Part shown: positions 52,316-61,377 of the stretch, one piece after another
Numbering within the stretch: the first letter of the stretch is position 1
Layout: every line of letters starts with the position of its first letter
Source: Galbitalea sp036266835
Lineage (GTDB): Bacteria; Actinomycetota; Actinomycetes; Actinomycetales; Microbacteriaceae
Length of the DNA stretch: 64,000 bases
Reading direction: 5' to 3'
NCBI GenBank assembly: GCA_036266835.1
Contig: DATAXD010000045.1
Span: 1-64,000, forward strand
Program-made: the position numbers and the translations under genes
Notes under the pieces: generated by a model
What the model was told of the DNA's origin: nothing
Seen by the model: the letters and a program-made list of their open reading frames with translations, nothing else
Databases searched by the model: none

Positions 52316-52376
52316 GCGCCAATCCTATCCAGCGCCCCGGGGGGCGATCACCGCTCGCGGCTCGTGCGTGGGCGCG

Positions 52377-52419
52377 AGGGGAAAGGGAAAGCCCCGGGAG
52401 AGTTGCCTCCCCCGGGGCT
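52377..52419 (-). terminator. Intrinsic terminator of the secreted-protein cluster
   Basis: On the minus strand AGCCCCGGGGGAG and CTCTCCCGGGGCT form a 13-bp stem (one G-T pair) closed by a GCAA loop, followed by TTTCCCTTTCCCC. It lies 117 bases after the stop of the choice-of-anchor gene and just before proS. Confidence 0.8.
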
Positions 52420-52535
52420 CCTAGATTTGCAGACTGTTCGGGCCGCTAATCGTCCATTAAGGCTACGCCGCGGCTCCGGATTGCGAAGCCCCCACAGCGA
52501 GGGTCAGAGTCTTTGTCAGTTCTTTGAGTTCGCTG

Positions 52536-54356
52536 TCAGTTCTCAGCGTCGGGGCCCGCCGCGGACGACCCGAGGAACAGGGCCAGCGTCGAGGATGAGT
52601 CGACGGTGTCGAGCACCCCGATGTGGACGGCGCTCTCGAAGAATTCACCGGGTGTGGTGGCTTCTGGCGCACCGACGCTGCCTGCGACGACATCCGGTTC
52701 GGCATTGACGGTGACCTCCAGTGCATCCCCAATCACGCCGACCACCGTTCCCAGCGACGCCAGAAGGGGAGCAAGCGTTGTCCCATCGAGGGTCGCGATC
52801 GACGAGGTGACGTCGGATGTTGCCGTCGTCAGCAATGGTGTCAGCACTCCGCTCGCAATCGCCGGCACCAGGTCGGCATCGAGCGGCGCGACCACGTTGC
52901 CCAGAACGGTCGCCAGCACATCGTCGAGGCTCAGCCCCAGCAGTCCAAGCGGAATACTCAACAGGCTGGCGGCACCGCCGGCATCCACCTTTGAGATCGA
53001 CACGGTCGGCTCTCCCAGAGTTCCCGGGCTCAGGAATTGCCCGACCGAGCCGCTGATGCCCATCGTCAGGGTCGCCGCGTCGATCCCGGCGAGTTTCACA
53101 TCCGTCGTCACCCCCACGGTCACCGTCGCTGCGTCGAGCACATTCAGGATCGCGGTCTTCAGCGTGGAGACGATTGCGGTATTGATCGCGCCGTCGATGT
53201 CGGTGGTCAGCGTGTCCAGAGTCGTCGGGCCAATGAGTTTCGTATTCACCGGCAGGGAGTTGAGACTGCCGAACCCGGAGAGAGCCGCGAGATCCACCGA
53301 GATCTGACCGCTCGAGAGGTTGATCGACACCGGACCGTCGCTGATCGTCGACGACAGTACCGACAGAGCCGGAGCCAAGTTGAAAGCGACCCCGACCTCA
53401 ATGTTGGTCGGGCCTCCAATCGTGACTGCCAGCGGAGCCGTTGTCGCGTTGATGGCCGTCGCCAAAGCTGTTGTGACAGAGCTCGCGGACACGAGGGTGC
53501 CGTTGGGTTGCAGCGCGTTCAGTGTGGTCCCGAGTGTGCCAGCGGTGTTCGTCGCATCCGTGACCACTGTGCCGACTGAGGAGCTGGAAAAGTCCAGGTC
53601 AAGCTTCGACAGGACATAGCTGCGAACGACGGATGCCGCATCCGACATCCCTTGCCACAGCGCGTTGCAGGAGTCCAGCGTGGTGATTGAGCCGAGCGCA
53701 CCGACATCCAGCGAGGCATCGGTCAGCTCGCTCGCGTTGCCGGCAAGCTCGTCGCCGACAGTCGCGCTCAGCGCCGAGTCGAGCCCGACGGAGCCGACCC
53801 CCGGCGCTGTCGAGGTTGGCGCCTGGAGCGAAACGACACCCCCGCCTCCCGTCGTGATGGCCCCGGACGCACCTGTGGCGATCCCGGACTTCGTTGCGCG
53901 CGCGAACTGGGTTTCGGCGCCGGTGTTCTGGCTCACGGGCAGGGAGACGCCTACTCCGAGGCTGATCGAGTCGAGAGCTCCGACCTGAAGGTCCGAGTCC
54001 CACGCATCGCTACCGAGATAGGTAAGTCCGCTCGACCCGGCGCCCCCGACCGCTGTGCTGTGCGGTGTGGCGGACGCGACCGACAGTCCGAGCACGCCGG
54101 CAAGATGGCTGTCGAGCGGGACTCCGGCGACCTGACCGGCGATTTCCTGTGCCCAGCTGTTCGTCGTGAACGGGGCTCCCGACGAGCAGTTCAGTGAGGC
54201 GACGGTGCCGTTGTCATACTCCGTGCGAGTCCATCCGGCCAGCGACGGTGCAACGCAGAACGCGGAAAGCACCACTGCGGCGGAGCTGACGATGGCGATG
54301 ACCGCTTTCGCCTTACGGCCGAGCGTCTGGCGGACGCCTCCCCGCTCGCGCGTCAT
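52536..54356 (-). CDS. Choice-of-anchor G family secreted protein
   Basis: 606 aa. Basic N-terminus and a hydrophobic signal (about 17-40) followed by AGWTRTEYDNGTVAS, then a long Ser/Thr/Val/Leu-rich beta repeat region with GVGSVGLDSALSATVGDELAGN-type segments (quoted in part) and ISVDLAALSGFGSLN. The layout fits choice-of-anchor G proteins of actinobacteria, which are surface or secreted. No LPXTG-type end is seen. The ATG overlaps the stop of the preceding gene (ATGA). The W-T-x-T-E motif after the signal is shared with the protein at 55705. Confidence 0.82.
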   Translation of the reverse strand: MTRERGGVRQTLGRKAKAVIAIVSSAAVVLSAFCVAPSLAGWTRTEYDNGTVASLNCSSGAPFTTNSWAQEIAGQVAGVPLDSHLAGVLGLSVASATPHSTAVGGAGSSGLTYLGSDAWDSDLQVGALDSISLGVGVSLPVSQNTGAETQFARATKSGIATGASGAITTGGGGVVSLQAPTSTAPGVGSVGLDSALSATVGDELAGNASELTDASLDVGALGSITTLDSCNALWQGMSDAASVVRSYVLSKLDLDFSSSSVGTVVTDATNTAGTLGTTLNALQPNGTLVSASSVTTALATAINATTAPLAVTIGGPTNIEVGVAFNLAPALSVLSSTISDGPVSINLSSGQISVDLAALSGFGSLNSLPVNTKLIGPTTLDTLTTDIDGAINTAIVSTLKTAILNVLDAATVTVGVTTDVKLAGIDAATLTMGISGSVGQFLSPGTLGEPTVSISKVDAGGAASLLSIPLGLLGLSLDDVLATVLGNVVAPLDADLVPAIASGVLTPLLTTATSDVTSSIATLDGTTLAPLLASLGTVVGVIGDALEVTVNAEPDVVAGSVGAPEATTPGEFFESAVHIGVLDTVDSSSTLALFLGSSAAGPDAEN

Positions 54357-55075
54357 CGGGTCACGACCTCACGGGAGCGCCGGCTCGCCAGAATGCGAAG
54401 GCGCCCGAGCGTCAAACCGGCCAGCAACAGGCCAACGCCCAGCATCAGCGGACCTGTCGGATCGACTCCCGTGATTGACAGCGGTGGGACTGGATCGCTC
54501 GGACTCGCGTTTTCGGTATCCCCCAGTGCCGTGAAACCGAAGTTCACGGTCGCCGACTCGCCCTGCAGGTCTGCGGGTACGTCGCTGGGAAGTGACAGCG
54601 TGGCCAGCATGGGAAGGTTTGAGACAGCTTCAAGCGTCCCGAGCTGCCAGCGTTTGGTCGGCGAGATATTCGCGAATGGCGTCAGCGGAAGGATCGTGGT
54701 GCCCGCTCCCCCGTCGCAGGTGGGCGCGACGCTCGGGTCCAGCGGAATCGTCCACGCATCGGGACAGCTCGCCAGCTGCAGCTCGAGACCGCCCGGATCC
54801 GACGCCAGTGGCTGGCTCGACGTGATCTGCAGTGTCAGCTTGCCCGAGGTCGTCGCGTTGAGGTTGGCGCTGATCGGCCAGTAGATGGTGTCGCCGGGCG
54901 ACATACTGTCGTCGGACAACACACCCGGCGCGGCATCGAGCGAGAGTGCCCCACCGTCCGTGATGATGTCGGCCGAGGCCGGCGGAGCGGATGCCACGAA
55001 CACGCAGCCAACAGCCACGAGCGCTGCCGAGGCGCCGAAGCCGACGCCCGCCCAGATTCGGGTAGGAATTTTCAT
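54353..55075 (-). CDS. Secreted protein with LSITG-type cell-wall sorting signal
   Basis: 240 aa. Signal peptide (about 1-35, ASADIITDGG at the cleavage region), extracytoplasmic beta-rich domain with two Cys (SCPDAW, PTCDGG), and a C-terminus of sortase type: PLSITGVDPTG, a hydrophobic helix and RRSREVVTR. LSITG is a variant of the LAXTG/LPXTG signal; class E sortases of actinobacteria use LAXTG. ATG start eight bases after GGAG, one base after the signal peptidase gene. Confidence 0.8.
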   Translation of the reverse strand: MKIPTRIWAGVGFGASAALVAVGCVFVASAPPASADIITDGGALSLDAAPGVLSDDSMSPGDTIYWPISANLNATTSGKLTLQITSSQPLASDPGGLELQLASCPDAWTIPLDPSVAPTCDGGAGTTILPLTPFANISPTKRWQLGTLEAVSNLPMLATLSLPSDVPADLQGESATVNFGFTALGDTENASPSDPVPPLSITGVDPTGPLMLGVGLLLAGLTLGRLRILASRRSREVVTR

Positions 55076-55076
55076 G

Positions 55077-55694
55077 CTATGCACTCCGCTCACTTGCCGC
55101 ATCGCCAAGCCGCGCCGACTGGTTCCGCGAGGTCGGCCACCACGCCCACAGGATGACGAGGGCCGCGAACACCGTCAGTCCCGCGAGACCCACCGTGGAA
55201 CGTAAAGCGGCGAAGATCTGCCCGCCCCACGGCAACCCTCCGACGACCACTCCCACGGTCCGGACCAGGTACGGGGTGGGATCCTGTGCAGAGTTCGCGT
55301 CGCCCTTGAGCGCTAGTTGCTCGAGGCCGCCGCCGACCGGTTTCATCGCGACCACGCGGTGTGTGATCGGCAGTTCGCCAACGCGCTGCACCGTCACAAT
55401 GTCGCCTACCACCACATCCGAGGCCGGCACCGAATGGGTGACCAGCAGGGAGTCGGTGGGAAAAGTCGGAGTCATCGACCCGGTGGCTAGACGCACGACC
55501 GTCCACCCGAAGAACGGTGCGATGGTCACCAAAACGGCGATGACCCCGAGGAAGCCCGCGAGGCCAACCAAGCAACGCTTGATGGTCTCGCGGACCGTCC
55601 GCCGAGTCCTCTGCCCTGCGCCGTGGATCCGTGTCACGGCGTAGAGGTGGCTATTGGACTCGGTGCTTGCAATTCGAACGGGTGCGAGGCTCAT
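55077..55694 (-). CDS. ER-type (SipW-like) signal peptidase I
   Basis: 205 aa. An N-terminal membrane helix (about 43-64), then the catalytic serine box RLATGSMTPTFPTDSLLVTHS, GDIVTVQRVGELPITHRVVAM with His where bacterial-type enzymes have Lys, and ALKGDANSAQDPTPY, followed by a C-terminal membrane helix. The Ser/His form is that of archaeal, ER and SipW enzymes. In Bacillus, SipW processes the TasA group; here the neighbours at 55705 and 52536 are the likely substrates. Start at the ATG 55694; the longer frame upstream is a shadow of the next gene. Confidence 0.87.
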   Translation of the reverse strand: MSLAPVRIASTESNSHLYAVTRIHGAGQRTRRTVRETIKRCLVGLAGFLGVIAVLVTIAPFFGWTVVRLATGSMTPTFPTDSLLVTHSVPASDVVVGDIVTVQRVGELPITHRVVAMKPVGGGLEQLALKGDANSAQDPTPYLVRTVGVVVGGLPWGGQIFAALRSTVGLAGLTVFAALVILWAWWPTSRNQSARLGDAASERSA

Positions 55695-55704
55695 GAGCTT
55701 CTCA

Positions 55705-56352
55705 TCAATTCGAGATCGCGTTGAATTGCCAGATGGGATCGGCGGTCTGTCCTTGAAGTGACTTGTCCGTCGGGTCGCCAAGGGGCGGGAAGGTGAGCCG
55801 GAAGCACACGGTCTGCTCCGCACCCGGATTGCCGCCCGCGCTTGCAGCAAGCGTGAACGGAACAGTCGAATCGGTACCCACGACCGAGCCATCCGGCACA
55901 AGTTGGGTGAACCCGGCGCCGTCGTAGTTGGTCGAGGTGCAGGTACTGGCGTCCGGATGCAGCCACGCGCCGTAGCGCAGGGCCGCAAGGAAGGCGCCGC
56001 CGGCGCTGGCACCGTGCACCAGGGTCAGGGTGCCACCAAGTGAATTGACGACTGTGCGCAGTCGCGCGAACCCGACAACGGAGGTTCCCGGAGTCAGCGC
56101 TGCGGCCTCGCTGCCGAAGTCCACCACCCCGCCGGGCGAGGCGAGACTGTTCGTCCAGTTTGCCGTGGCGCTGTTCGTGACATTCTGCTCGACGTCGAAC
56201 GTCGAACTCGACACTGACGGCAGGGTGCTCACGCCCCCGTTCACCCACTCGGTGTCGGTCCAGGCCGCGAGCGATGTGACAGTCGCTCCCGACAGCAGAA
56301 CCAGTCCTGCGGCCGCGAGTGCCACAACTTTCTGATTCAGTTTGACCTTCAT
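55705..56352 (-). CDS. SipW-dependent-type (alternate signal peptide) secreted protein
   Basis: 215 aa. MKVKLNQKVVALAAAGLVLL signal followed by SGATVTSLAAWTDTEWVNGG, the alternate signal peptide pattern that goes with SipW-type peptidases (as in TasA/camelysin relatives). The mature part is beta-rich with two Cys (STCTSTNYDG, TVCFRLTFP). Possibly a fibre or surface subunit; this is inference. GGGGGAG eight bases before the ATG. First gene of the four-gene cluster. Confidence 0.85.
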   Translation of the reverse strand: MKVKLNQKVVALAAAGLVLLSGATVTSLAAWTDTEWVNGGVSTLPSVSSSTFDVEQNVTNSATANWTNSLASPGGVVDFGSEAAALTPGTSVVGFARLRTVVNSLGGTLTLVHGASAGGAFLAALRYGAWLHPDASTCTSTNYDGAGFTQLVPDGSVVGTDSTVPFTLAASAGGNPGAEQTVCFRLTFPPLGDPTDKSLQGQTADPIWQFNAISN

Positions 56353-56467
56353 AACCAACTCCCCCAGTTGGTCACTCATCGGTTCTTACTGTTCGTAATA
56401 AAGCAGGCTGTGTGTTTGTTGCAGTTTGCTCATCGCGGGCAGGGTACGGATCCAGCCGGTGCGTGAC

Positions 56468-56483
56468 TCGACGATTTCGTCGA
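56468..56483. promoter_or_regulatory. 16-bp palindrome upstream of the SipW cluster
   Basis: TCGACGA-TT-TCGTCGA, perfect 7-bp arms with a two-base centre, 116 bases before the first gene of the cluster. Candidate operator. Confidence 0.45.
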
Positions 56484-56544
56484 ATGTCTTGACCGTAGAC
56501 CTGTCTGTTGACCCCCCGCTAGACGAAACGGTATACCCGTCCCG

Positions 56545-56558
56545 CCCCAGTACTGGGG
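56545..56558. promoter_or_regulatory. 14-bp perfect palindrome upstream of the SipW cluster
   Basis: CCCCAGTACTGGGG. On the minus strand it directly follows TTGA and precedes GTATACC, so it overlaps a possible promoter, though the spacing to TATACC is too long for a standard vegetative promoter. Candidate operator for the cluster. Confidence 0.45.
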
Positions 56559-56619
56559 TCAATCCGATTCGCTGGCGGCTACGAATGAGGCGCTGAAAAC
56601 CGTGCGCACGAGACGGGGA

Positions 56620-57768
56620 TCAGGCTGTGACAACCTGGGGCGAACCCAGCTCGCCCGCGGGCATTTCCGCCGCCAGACGGTTCGCTTCTTCGATCAGTGT
56701 TGCCACGATTTCCGATTCCGGCACGGTTTTGATGACCTCGCCCTTGACGAAGATCTGACCCTTGCCGTTGCCGCTTGCGACGCCCAGATCCGCTTCGCGC
56801 GCCTCGCCGGGACCGTTGACGACGCACCCCATCACCGCCACACGCAACGGAACCGTCATGCCCTCGAGACCGGCCGTGACGTCGTTCGCAAGCGTGTAGA
56901 CATCCACCTGCGCGCGCCCGCAACTCGGGCAGGACACGATCTCAAGCTTGCGTTCACGCAGATTCAGCGACTGAAGGATCTGGAGACCCACCTTGACCTC
57001 CTGCGCGGGTGGCGCGGACAGAGAAACGCGGATGGTGTCACCGATGCCCTCGGACAGCAGGATGCCGAATGCGGTCGCGCTCTTGATCGTGCCCTGGAAC
57101 TCGGGACCGGCCTCGGTCACCCCGAGGTGCAACGGCCAGTCGCCGCGTTCGGCGAGCAGCCGATAGGCCTTGACCATGACGATCGGGTCGTTGTGCTTGA
57201 CGGAAATCTTGAAGTCGTGGAAGTCGTGCTCCTCGAACAGGCTCGCCTCCCAGACGGCGCTCTCGACAAGTGCCTCCGGGGTGGCCTTGCCGTACTTCTG
57301 CATGATGGTCGGCTCGAGCGACCCGGCGTTCACACCGATGCGGATGCTGACGCCGGCATCCTTCGCGGCCTTGGCGATTGCGCCCACCTGGTCGTCGAAC
57401 TTGCGGATGTTGCCCGGGTTGACGCGGACTCCCGCGCATCCGGCGTCGATGGCCTGGAATACGTACTTCGGCTGGAAGTGAATGTCGGCGATGACCGGGA
57501 TCTGGCTCTTCTTCGCGATGATGGGAAGGGCATCCGCGTCGTCCTGGCTCGGCACCGCGACCCGCACGATGTCGCAGCCGGATGCGGTCAGCTCAGCGAT
57601 CTGCTGCAGGGTCGCGTTGATATTGGTGGTCGGCGTAGTGCACATCGACTGCACGCTGATCTGGGCATCCCCGCCGACCAGGACCTTGCCGACACGAATC
57701 TGTCGCGACTTGCGTCTCGGAGCCAGAACTTCGCGGGCCTTCGGGAGACCAAGATTTACTGCAGGCAC
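56620..57768 (-). CDS. ispG: 4-hydroxy-3-methylbut-2-enyl diphosphate synthase
   Basis: 382 aa. IspG/GcpE of the MEP isoprenoid pathway. RVGKVLVGGDAQISVQSM at the N-terminus, ADIHFQPKY, VRVNPGNI, and the C-terminal [4Fe-4S] part SCPSCGRAQVD with the third Cys in MGCVVNGPGEA. GTG start. Third gene of dxr-rseP-ispG. Confidence 0.95.
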   Translation of the reverse strand: MPAVNLGLPKAREVLAPRRKSRQIRVGKVLVGGDAQISVQSMCTTPTTNINATLQQIAELTASGCDIVRVAVPSQDDADALPIIAKKSQIPVIADIHFQPKYVFQAIDAGCAGVRVNPGNIRKFDDQVGAIAKAAKDAGVSIRIGVNAGSLEPTIMQKYGKATPEALVESAVWEASLFEEHDFHDFKISVKHNDPIVMVKAYRLLAERGDWPLHLGVTEAGPEFQGTIKSATAFGILLSEGIGDTIRVSLSAPPAQEVKVGLQILQSLNLRERKLEIVSCPSCGRAQVDVYTLANDVTAGLEGMTVPLRVAVMGCVVNGPGEAREADLGVASGNGKGQIFVKGEVIKTVPESEIVATLIEEANRLAAEMPAGELGSPQVVTA

Positions 57769-57808
57769 GTGTCAACTCTACTTTGGCGCGCTTTGGCACG
57801 CCCGGCGG

Positions 57809-59146
57809 CTACTGGAGGGTGATGGGCTTGACGATGTCCGCGTAGCCGAGAAGTACGGTCATCGCGACCAGGACAACGACCACCGCAAACGTCAGCGGGA
57901 TGATCTTGGCGGTGTCGACGGGGCCGGGATCGCTGCGGTGGAAGATCCGCGCGGCGCCGCGCTTGAGTCCCTCCCACAGTGCGGCGATGATGTGGCCGCC
58001 GTCGAGTGGCGGGAGGGGAATCAGATTGAAGACGAACAGCGCGATGTTGAGGGATGCAAGGACGGCCAGAAGCTGCTCAAACTGCAAGGCAAATGGGCTG
58101 CCATCCGTGCCGATTTGACCGGCGATCCGGCCGACACCGATGAGACCGATCGGACCATTGGGATCTCGCGGTGCGGTGGAGAACGCGGCGTTCCAGACGC
58201 CCACCAATCTCGCCGGAAGGTTGATGACCACCCCGCCGACACTCGTCGTGGTCGACCACACCTGGGGCATGATGTCACTCGCCGGCAGCGGCTTGAGATA
58301 TTCGGTCGCGTCGATCCCCAGGTACCCGACGTCATGCACCCTCGCGTCGCCCGCCGAATTCTTCTTGATGTTGCCGGCCGGGTCGAGCACGTATTCGGCA
58401 TTCGAGATAGGCGTTGCGTGCAGGGTCACCTCACGCCCGGAGCGCTCCACCACGACAGCAAGCGGCTTGGCAATGGATGTACGAATGATCGAAGTCAGCT
58501 GCGCCCAACTCGTGATGGACGTGCCGTTCACGCTGAGGACCTTGTCGCCCGGCTTGAAGCCGGCCTTAGCGGCGGGCGATTTGGCATCCGAACTGTCGCA
58601 CACGGTGCTCGTGCTCGTGGCGGGATGCACGCAGGCGGGAACCGACGCCACCGTCGCCAGCAGGGCGGGCGCTCCAAGGCCGGTGATGATGATCGCGAAC
58701 AGTGCGATGCCGATAAGGAAGTTCACCACCGGCCCACCGAGCATGATGATGATGCGTTTCCAGATCGGGAGTTTGTAGAAGACCGCGTCCTCGTAGCCAG
58801 GCTCAATCGTGTCCGCTGAGGCACTTCTGGCGTCCTGGACGAGAGTCTGGAACAAGCGATAACCGGAGCCGGCTTCCGCGCCATCCGCGGCGCGGCCGGG
58901 AGCGGTGGGCGGATACATGCCCGCCATGGAAATGTAGCCGCCAAGCGGGATCGCCTTGATGCCGAACTCTGTGCCCTTGATCGTCCGCGACCAGAGAGTC
59001 TTGCCGAACCCGACCATGAACTGGCCAACCCGAACCTTGAACAGTTTCGCGAAAACGAAGTGGCCGGCTTCGTGCAGCAGGATCGAAACGAGCACACCGA
59101 ATGCGACGAACAGGATCGCGAGGATTGCGGCGACGACGGGACTCAC
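57809..59146 (-). CDS. rseP: Site-2 zinc metalloprotease (RseP/RIP family)
   Basis: 445 aa membrane protease. HEAGH active site at 25-29, a PDZ domain (about 185-270, with AGFKPGDKVLSVNG), and the second metal motif PLDGGH near 395. Cleaves membrane-embedded substrates, usually anti-sigma factors or signal-peptide remnants. GTG start. Its place between dxr and ispG is the usual order in actinobacteria. Confidence 0.94.
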   Translation of the reverse strand: MSPVVAAILAILFVAFGVLVSILLHEAGHFVFAKLFKVRVGQFMVGFGKTLWSRTIKGTEFGIKAIPLGGYISMAGMYPPTAPGRAADGAEAGSGYRLFQTLVQDARSASADTIEPGYEDAVFYKLPIWKRIIIMLGGPVVNFLIGIALFAIIITGLGAPALLATVASVPACVHPATSTSTVCDSSDAKSPAAKAGFKPGDKVLSVNGTSITSWAQLTSIIRTSIAKPLAVVVERSGREVTLHATPISNAEYVLDPAGNIKKNSAGDARVHDVGYLGIDATEYLKPLPASDIMPQVWSTTTSVGGVVINLPARLVGVWNAAFSTAPRDPNGPIGLIGVGRIAGQIGTDGSPFALQFEQLLAVLASLNIALFVFNLIPLPPLDGGHIIAALWEGLKRGAARIFHRSDPGPVDTAKIIPLTFAVVVVLVAMTVLLGYADIVKPITLQ

Positions 59147-59207
59147 CGACCAAGGATAACTTCCGCAGCCTAAGAGCGGCCTGAGCGGACTCGTCCCAGA
59201 AGGGGTG

Positions 59208-60293
59208 TCAGACCCCGATCAGGTCGTCTGCACGCCGCCTCGCCCACCCCTCGGCTTCGAGAACTCCGGCGAACGTAGTTTCTCCAGGCTCGTGCTCGTC
59301 GACAACTCGGGAAATCGTGTCGACGATATCGAGGAATCCGATTAGTCCGGCGTGGAACGCCTGAACCGCCTGCTCGTTTGCGGCGTTGAAGACCGCCGGG
59401 TACGTGCCGCCCAGCTTTCCGACCGTCTTGGCAAGCCCGACCGCGGGAAATGCCGTGTCATCCAGGGGTTCGAACGACCAGGTGGCGGCCGTCGACCAGT
59501 CCAGTGGCACCCCGACACCGGGAACGCGGGCGGGCCAGTCGAGAGCGAGGGAGATGGGCAGACGCATGTCGGGCGGCGACGCCTGCGCGATGGTCGAGCC
59601 ATCCACGAATTCGACCATCGAGTGCACGATCGACTGCGGATGCACCGTCACCTCGATCGCGTCGTAGTCGACATTGAACAGCAGGTGCGCCTCGATGATC
59701 TCGAGTCCCTTGTTGACGAGCGTGGCCGAATTTGTTGTGACGACAAGACCCATATCCCAGGTTGGATGCTTGAGAGCCTCAGCCGGCGTGACGTCGCGCA
59801 TGCCCTCCCGCGATCGTCCGCGAAACGGGCCGCCGGAAGCCGTCAGGACCAGCCTTCGGACCTCGCTCGCCGTTCCGCTGCGCAGCGCCTGCGCTAGCGC
59901 CGAGTGCTCCGAATCGACCGGAACAATCTGACCGGGACTGGCTGCCGCGCGAACCAGGTCGCCGCCGACGATGAGACTCTCCTTGTTGGCGAGGGCGAGC
60001 GTTGCACCGGTTTCGAGAGTGGCAAGCGTCGCACCGAGCCCGACCGAGCCCGTGATGCCGTTGACCACGACATCCGCCTCTACCGAGCGAACCAACTGTT
60101 CGGCCTCGGCAGACCCCAGCGCGACGTCAGAAACGCCGAAGGTCCTCGCCTGGGCCTGCACCAATTCGCGCTTCGACCCAGCTGCGAGTCCGACGACTCG
60201 AAAGCGACCCGGATTCGCAGCGATAACTTCGAGAGTCTGAACACCGATCGATCCCGTAGAGCCCAGGACAATGACGGTGCGCACGCTGCTCAC
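59208..60293 (-). CDS. dxr: 1-deoxy-D-xylulose 5-phosphate reductoisomerase
   Basis: 361 aa. NADPH-binding GSTGSIG (11-17), ALANKESLIVGG, PVDSEHSA, TASGGPFRG, HPTWDMG and HPQSIVHSMVEF are all DXR signatures. Converts DXP to MEP, the committed step of the MEP pathway and the fosmidomycin target. GTG start; first gene of the cluster. Confidence 0.96.
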   Translation of the reverse strand: MSSVRTVIVLGSTGSIGVQTLEVIAANPGRFRVVGLAAGSKRELVQAQARTFGVSDVALGSAEAEQLVRSVEADVVVNGITGSVGLGATLATLETGATLALANKESLIVGGDLVRAAASPGQIVPVDSEHSALAQALRSGTASEVRRLVLTASGGPFRGRSREGMRDVTPAEALKHPTWDMGLVVTTNSATLVNKGLEIIEAHLLFNVDYDAIEVTVHPQSIVHSMVEFVDGSTIAQASPPDMRLPISLALDWPARVPGVGVPLDWSTAATWSFEPLDDTAFPAVGLAKTVGKLGGTYPAVFNAANEQAVQAFHAGLIGFLDIVDTISRVVDEHEPGETTFAGVLEAEGWARRRADDLIGV

Positions 60294-60314
60294 GCTATCG
60301 CGCGAACCACATGG

Positions 60315-61289
60315 CTAGCTGATGCCGAGGATGTCGATGACGAATACGAGATCGTCTGTGCCTTTGATCCCCGCCTGCGAGCTTCCGCCGGAGCCATAAC
60401 CGAGTGGCGGCGGAATGATCACGACGACTCGTGATCCAACCGTCTGGCCCTCGATGGCCTGCTTGAAGCCTGCGACCACTTCTCCCGTGTTGAACGTCGC
60501 CGTCTGCGACGTCGCGTACGAGTCGTTGCCCGAAACTACCTTGCCGGTACGCCACAGTACGAGCTGGTAGTTCACGATCACGTTCGAGTCCGCCGGCACT
60601 TTCGCGCCCTTGCCCCGGATCAGGGTCTCTTCCTCCAATTTGCTCGGCTGCGCAGCGTTGGGGATCGTCACCGCCGGATCGCCACTCGCGCTGAATTTGA
60701 CCGTGGGGAACCCCGCCTGCGGAGCAACGACCGTGCCGGTTGCCTTCTTCAGCGGTGCCGGTGAAGGCGCCGAAACCGAAACGATGTCGGCGACGAACAC
60801 CATGTCATCCTTCGCCCCGATCCCGAGCGACGAAGAACCAGTGGACTTGAACGCGTCGGTTGGCGGGATGACGCCGACGACTCGGGTCCCAGCCCTCGAA
60901 CACTCGAGTGTCTTGACCAGGCCGGGCAGGAACTTGGTGCTGTCCATGGTGAATGGCACGGTCTTGCCGTCGAATCCGGTCGACGTGAGCTCTTTGCCCG
61001 TCGTGCCGTTGTAGATGGCGAAGTCTGCCGCGACCTTCTTGTTCTTGAGCGCGACCGCACCGGTTCCCACCTTGATGACGGTGCGCTGCGTCGTGGACAG
61101 GTGCTTCACCGGCGCGTGCACGGAAACCTTGGGCGTCTTGCCGAAGTTGTTCGACACCGTAATCGAGTCGGAAACCGTGCCCGACTTCACCGGCGTGCAG
61201 CCCTTGACCGGCGGCTCGCCCGACGAGGAACACGCCGTCAGGCCTGCGGCCAGCGCCACGAGGATGACGAGAGATGCGATTTTGCGCAC
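60315..61289 (-). CDS. Lipoprotein FKBP-type peptidyl-prolyl isomerase with two domains
   Basis: 324 aa. Lipobox LTAC after a hydrophobic signal (Cys20). A divergent first FKBP-like domain (about 70-172) and a better conserved second one (about 225-323) with VNYQLVLW, FNTGEVVAGFKQAIEGQTVGSR (in parts: GFKQAIEGQTVGSRV) and IPPPLGYG. Likely a folding factor on the outer face of the membrane. GGAGGG seven bases before the GTG start. Confidence 0.9.
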   Translation of the reverse strand: MRKIASLVILVALAAGLTACSSSGEPPVKGCTPVKSGTVSDSITVSNNFGKTPKVSVHAPVKHLSTTQRTVIKVGTGAVALKNKKVAADFAIYNGTTGKELTSTGFDGKTVPFTMDSTKFLPGLVKTLECSRAGTRVVGVIPPTDAFKSTGSSSLGIGAKDDMVFVADIVSVSAPSPAPLKKATGTVVAPQAGFPTVKFSASGDPAVTIPNAAQPSKLEEETLIRGKGAKVPADSNVIVNYQLVLWRTGKVVSGNDSYATSQTATFNTGEVVAGFKQAIEGQTVGSRVVVIIPPPLGYGSGGSSQAGIKGTDDLVFVIDILGIS

Positions 61290-61377
61290 GGAAAAACCCT
61301 CCGATATGGATAGACGACCAACATCTAGTCTGACGTATCCGGCTGTGAGTGTCTGCCAGCTACGCCCTGTGCGCAGC

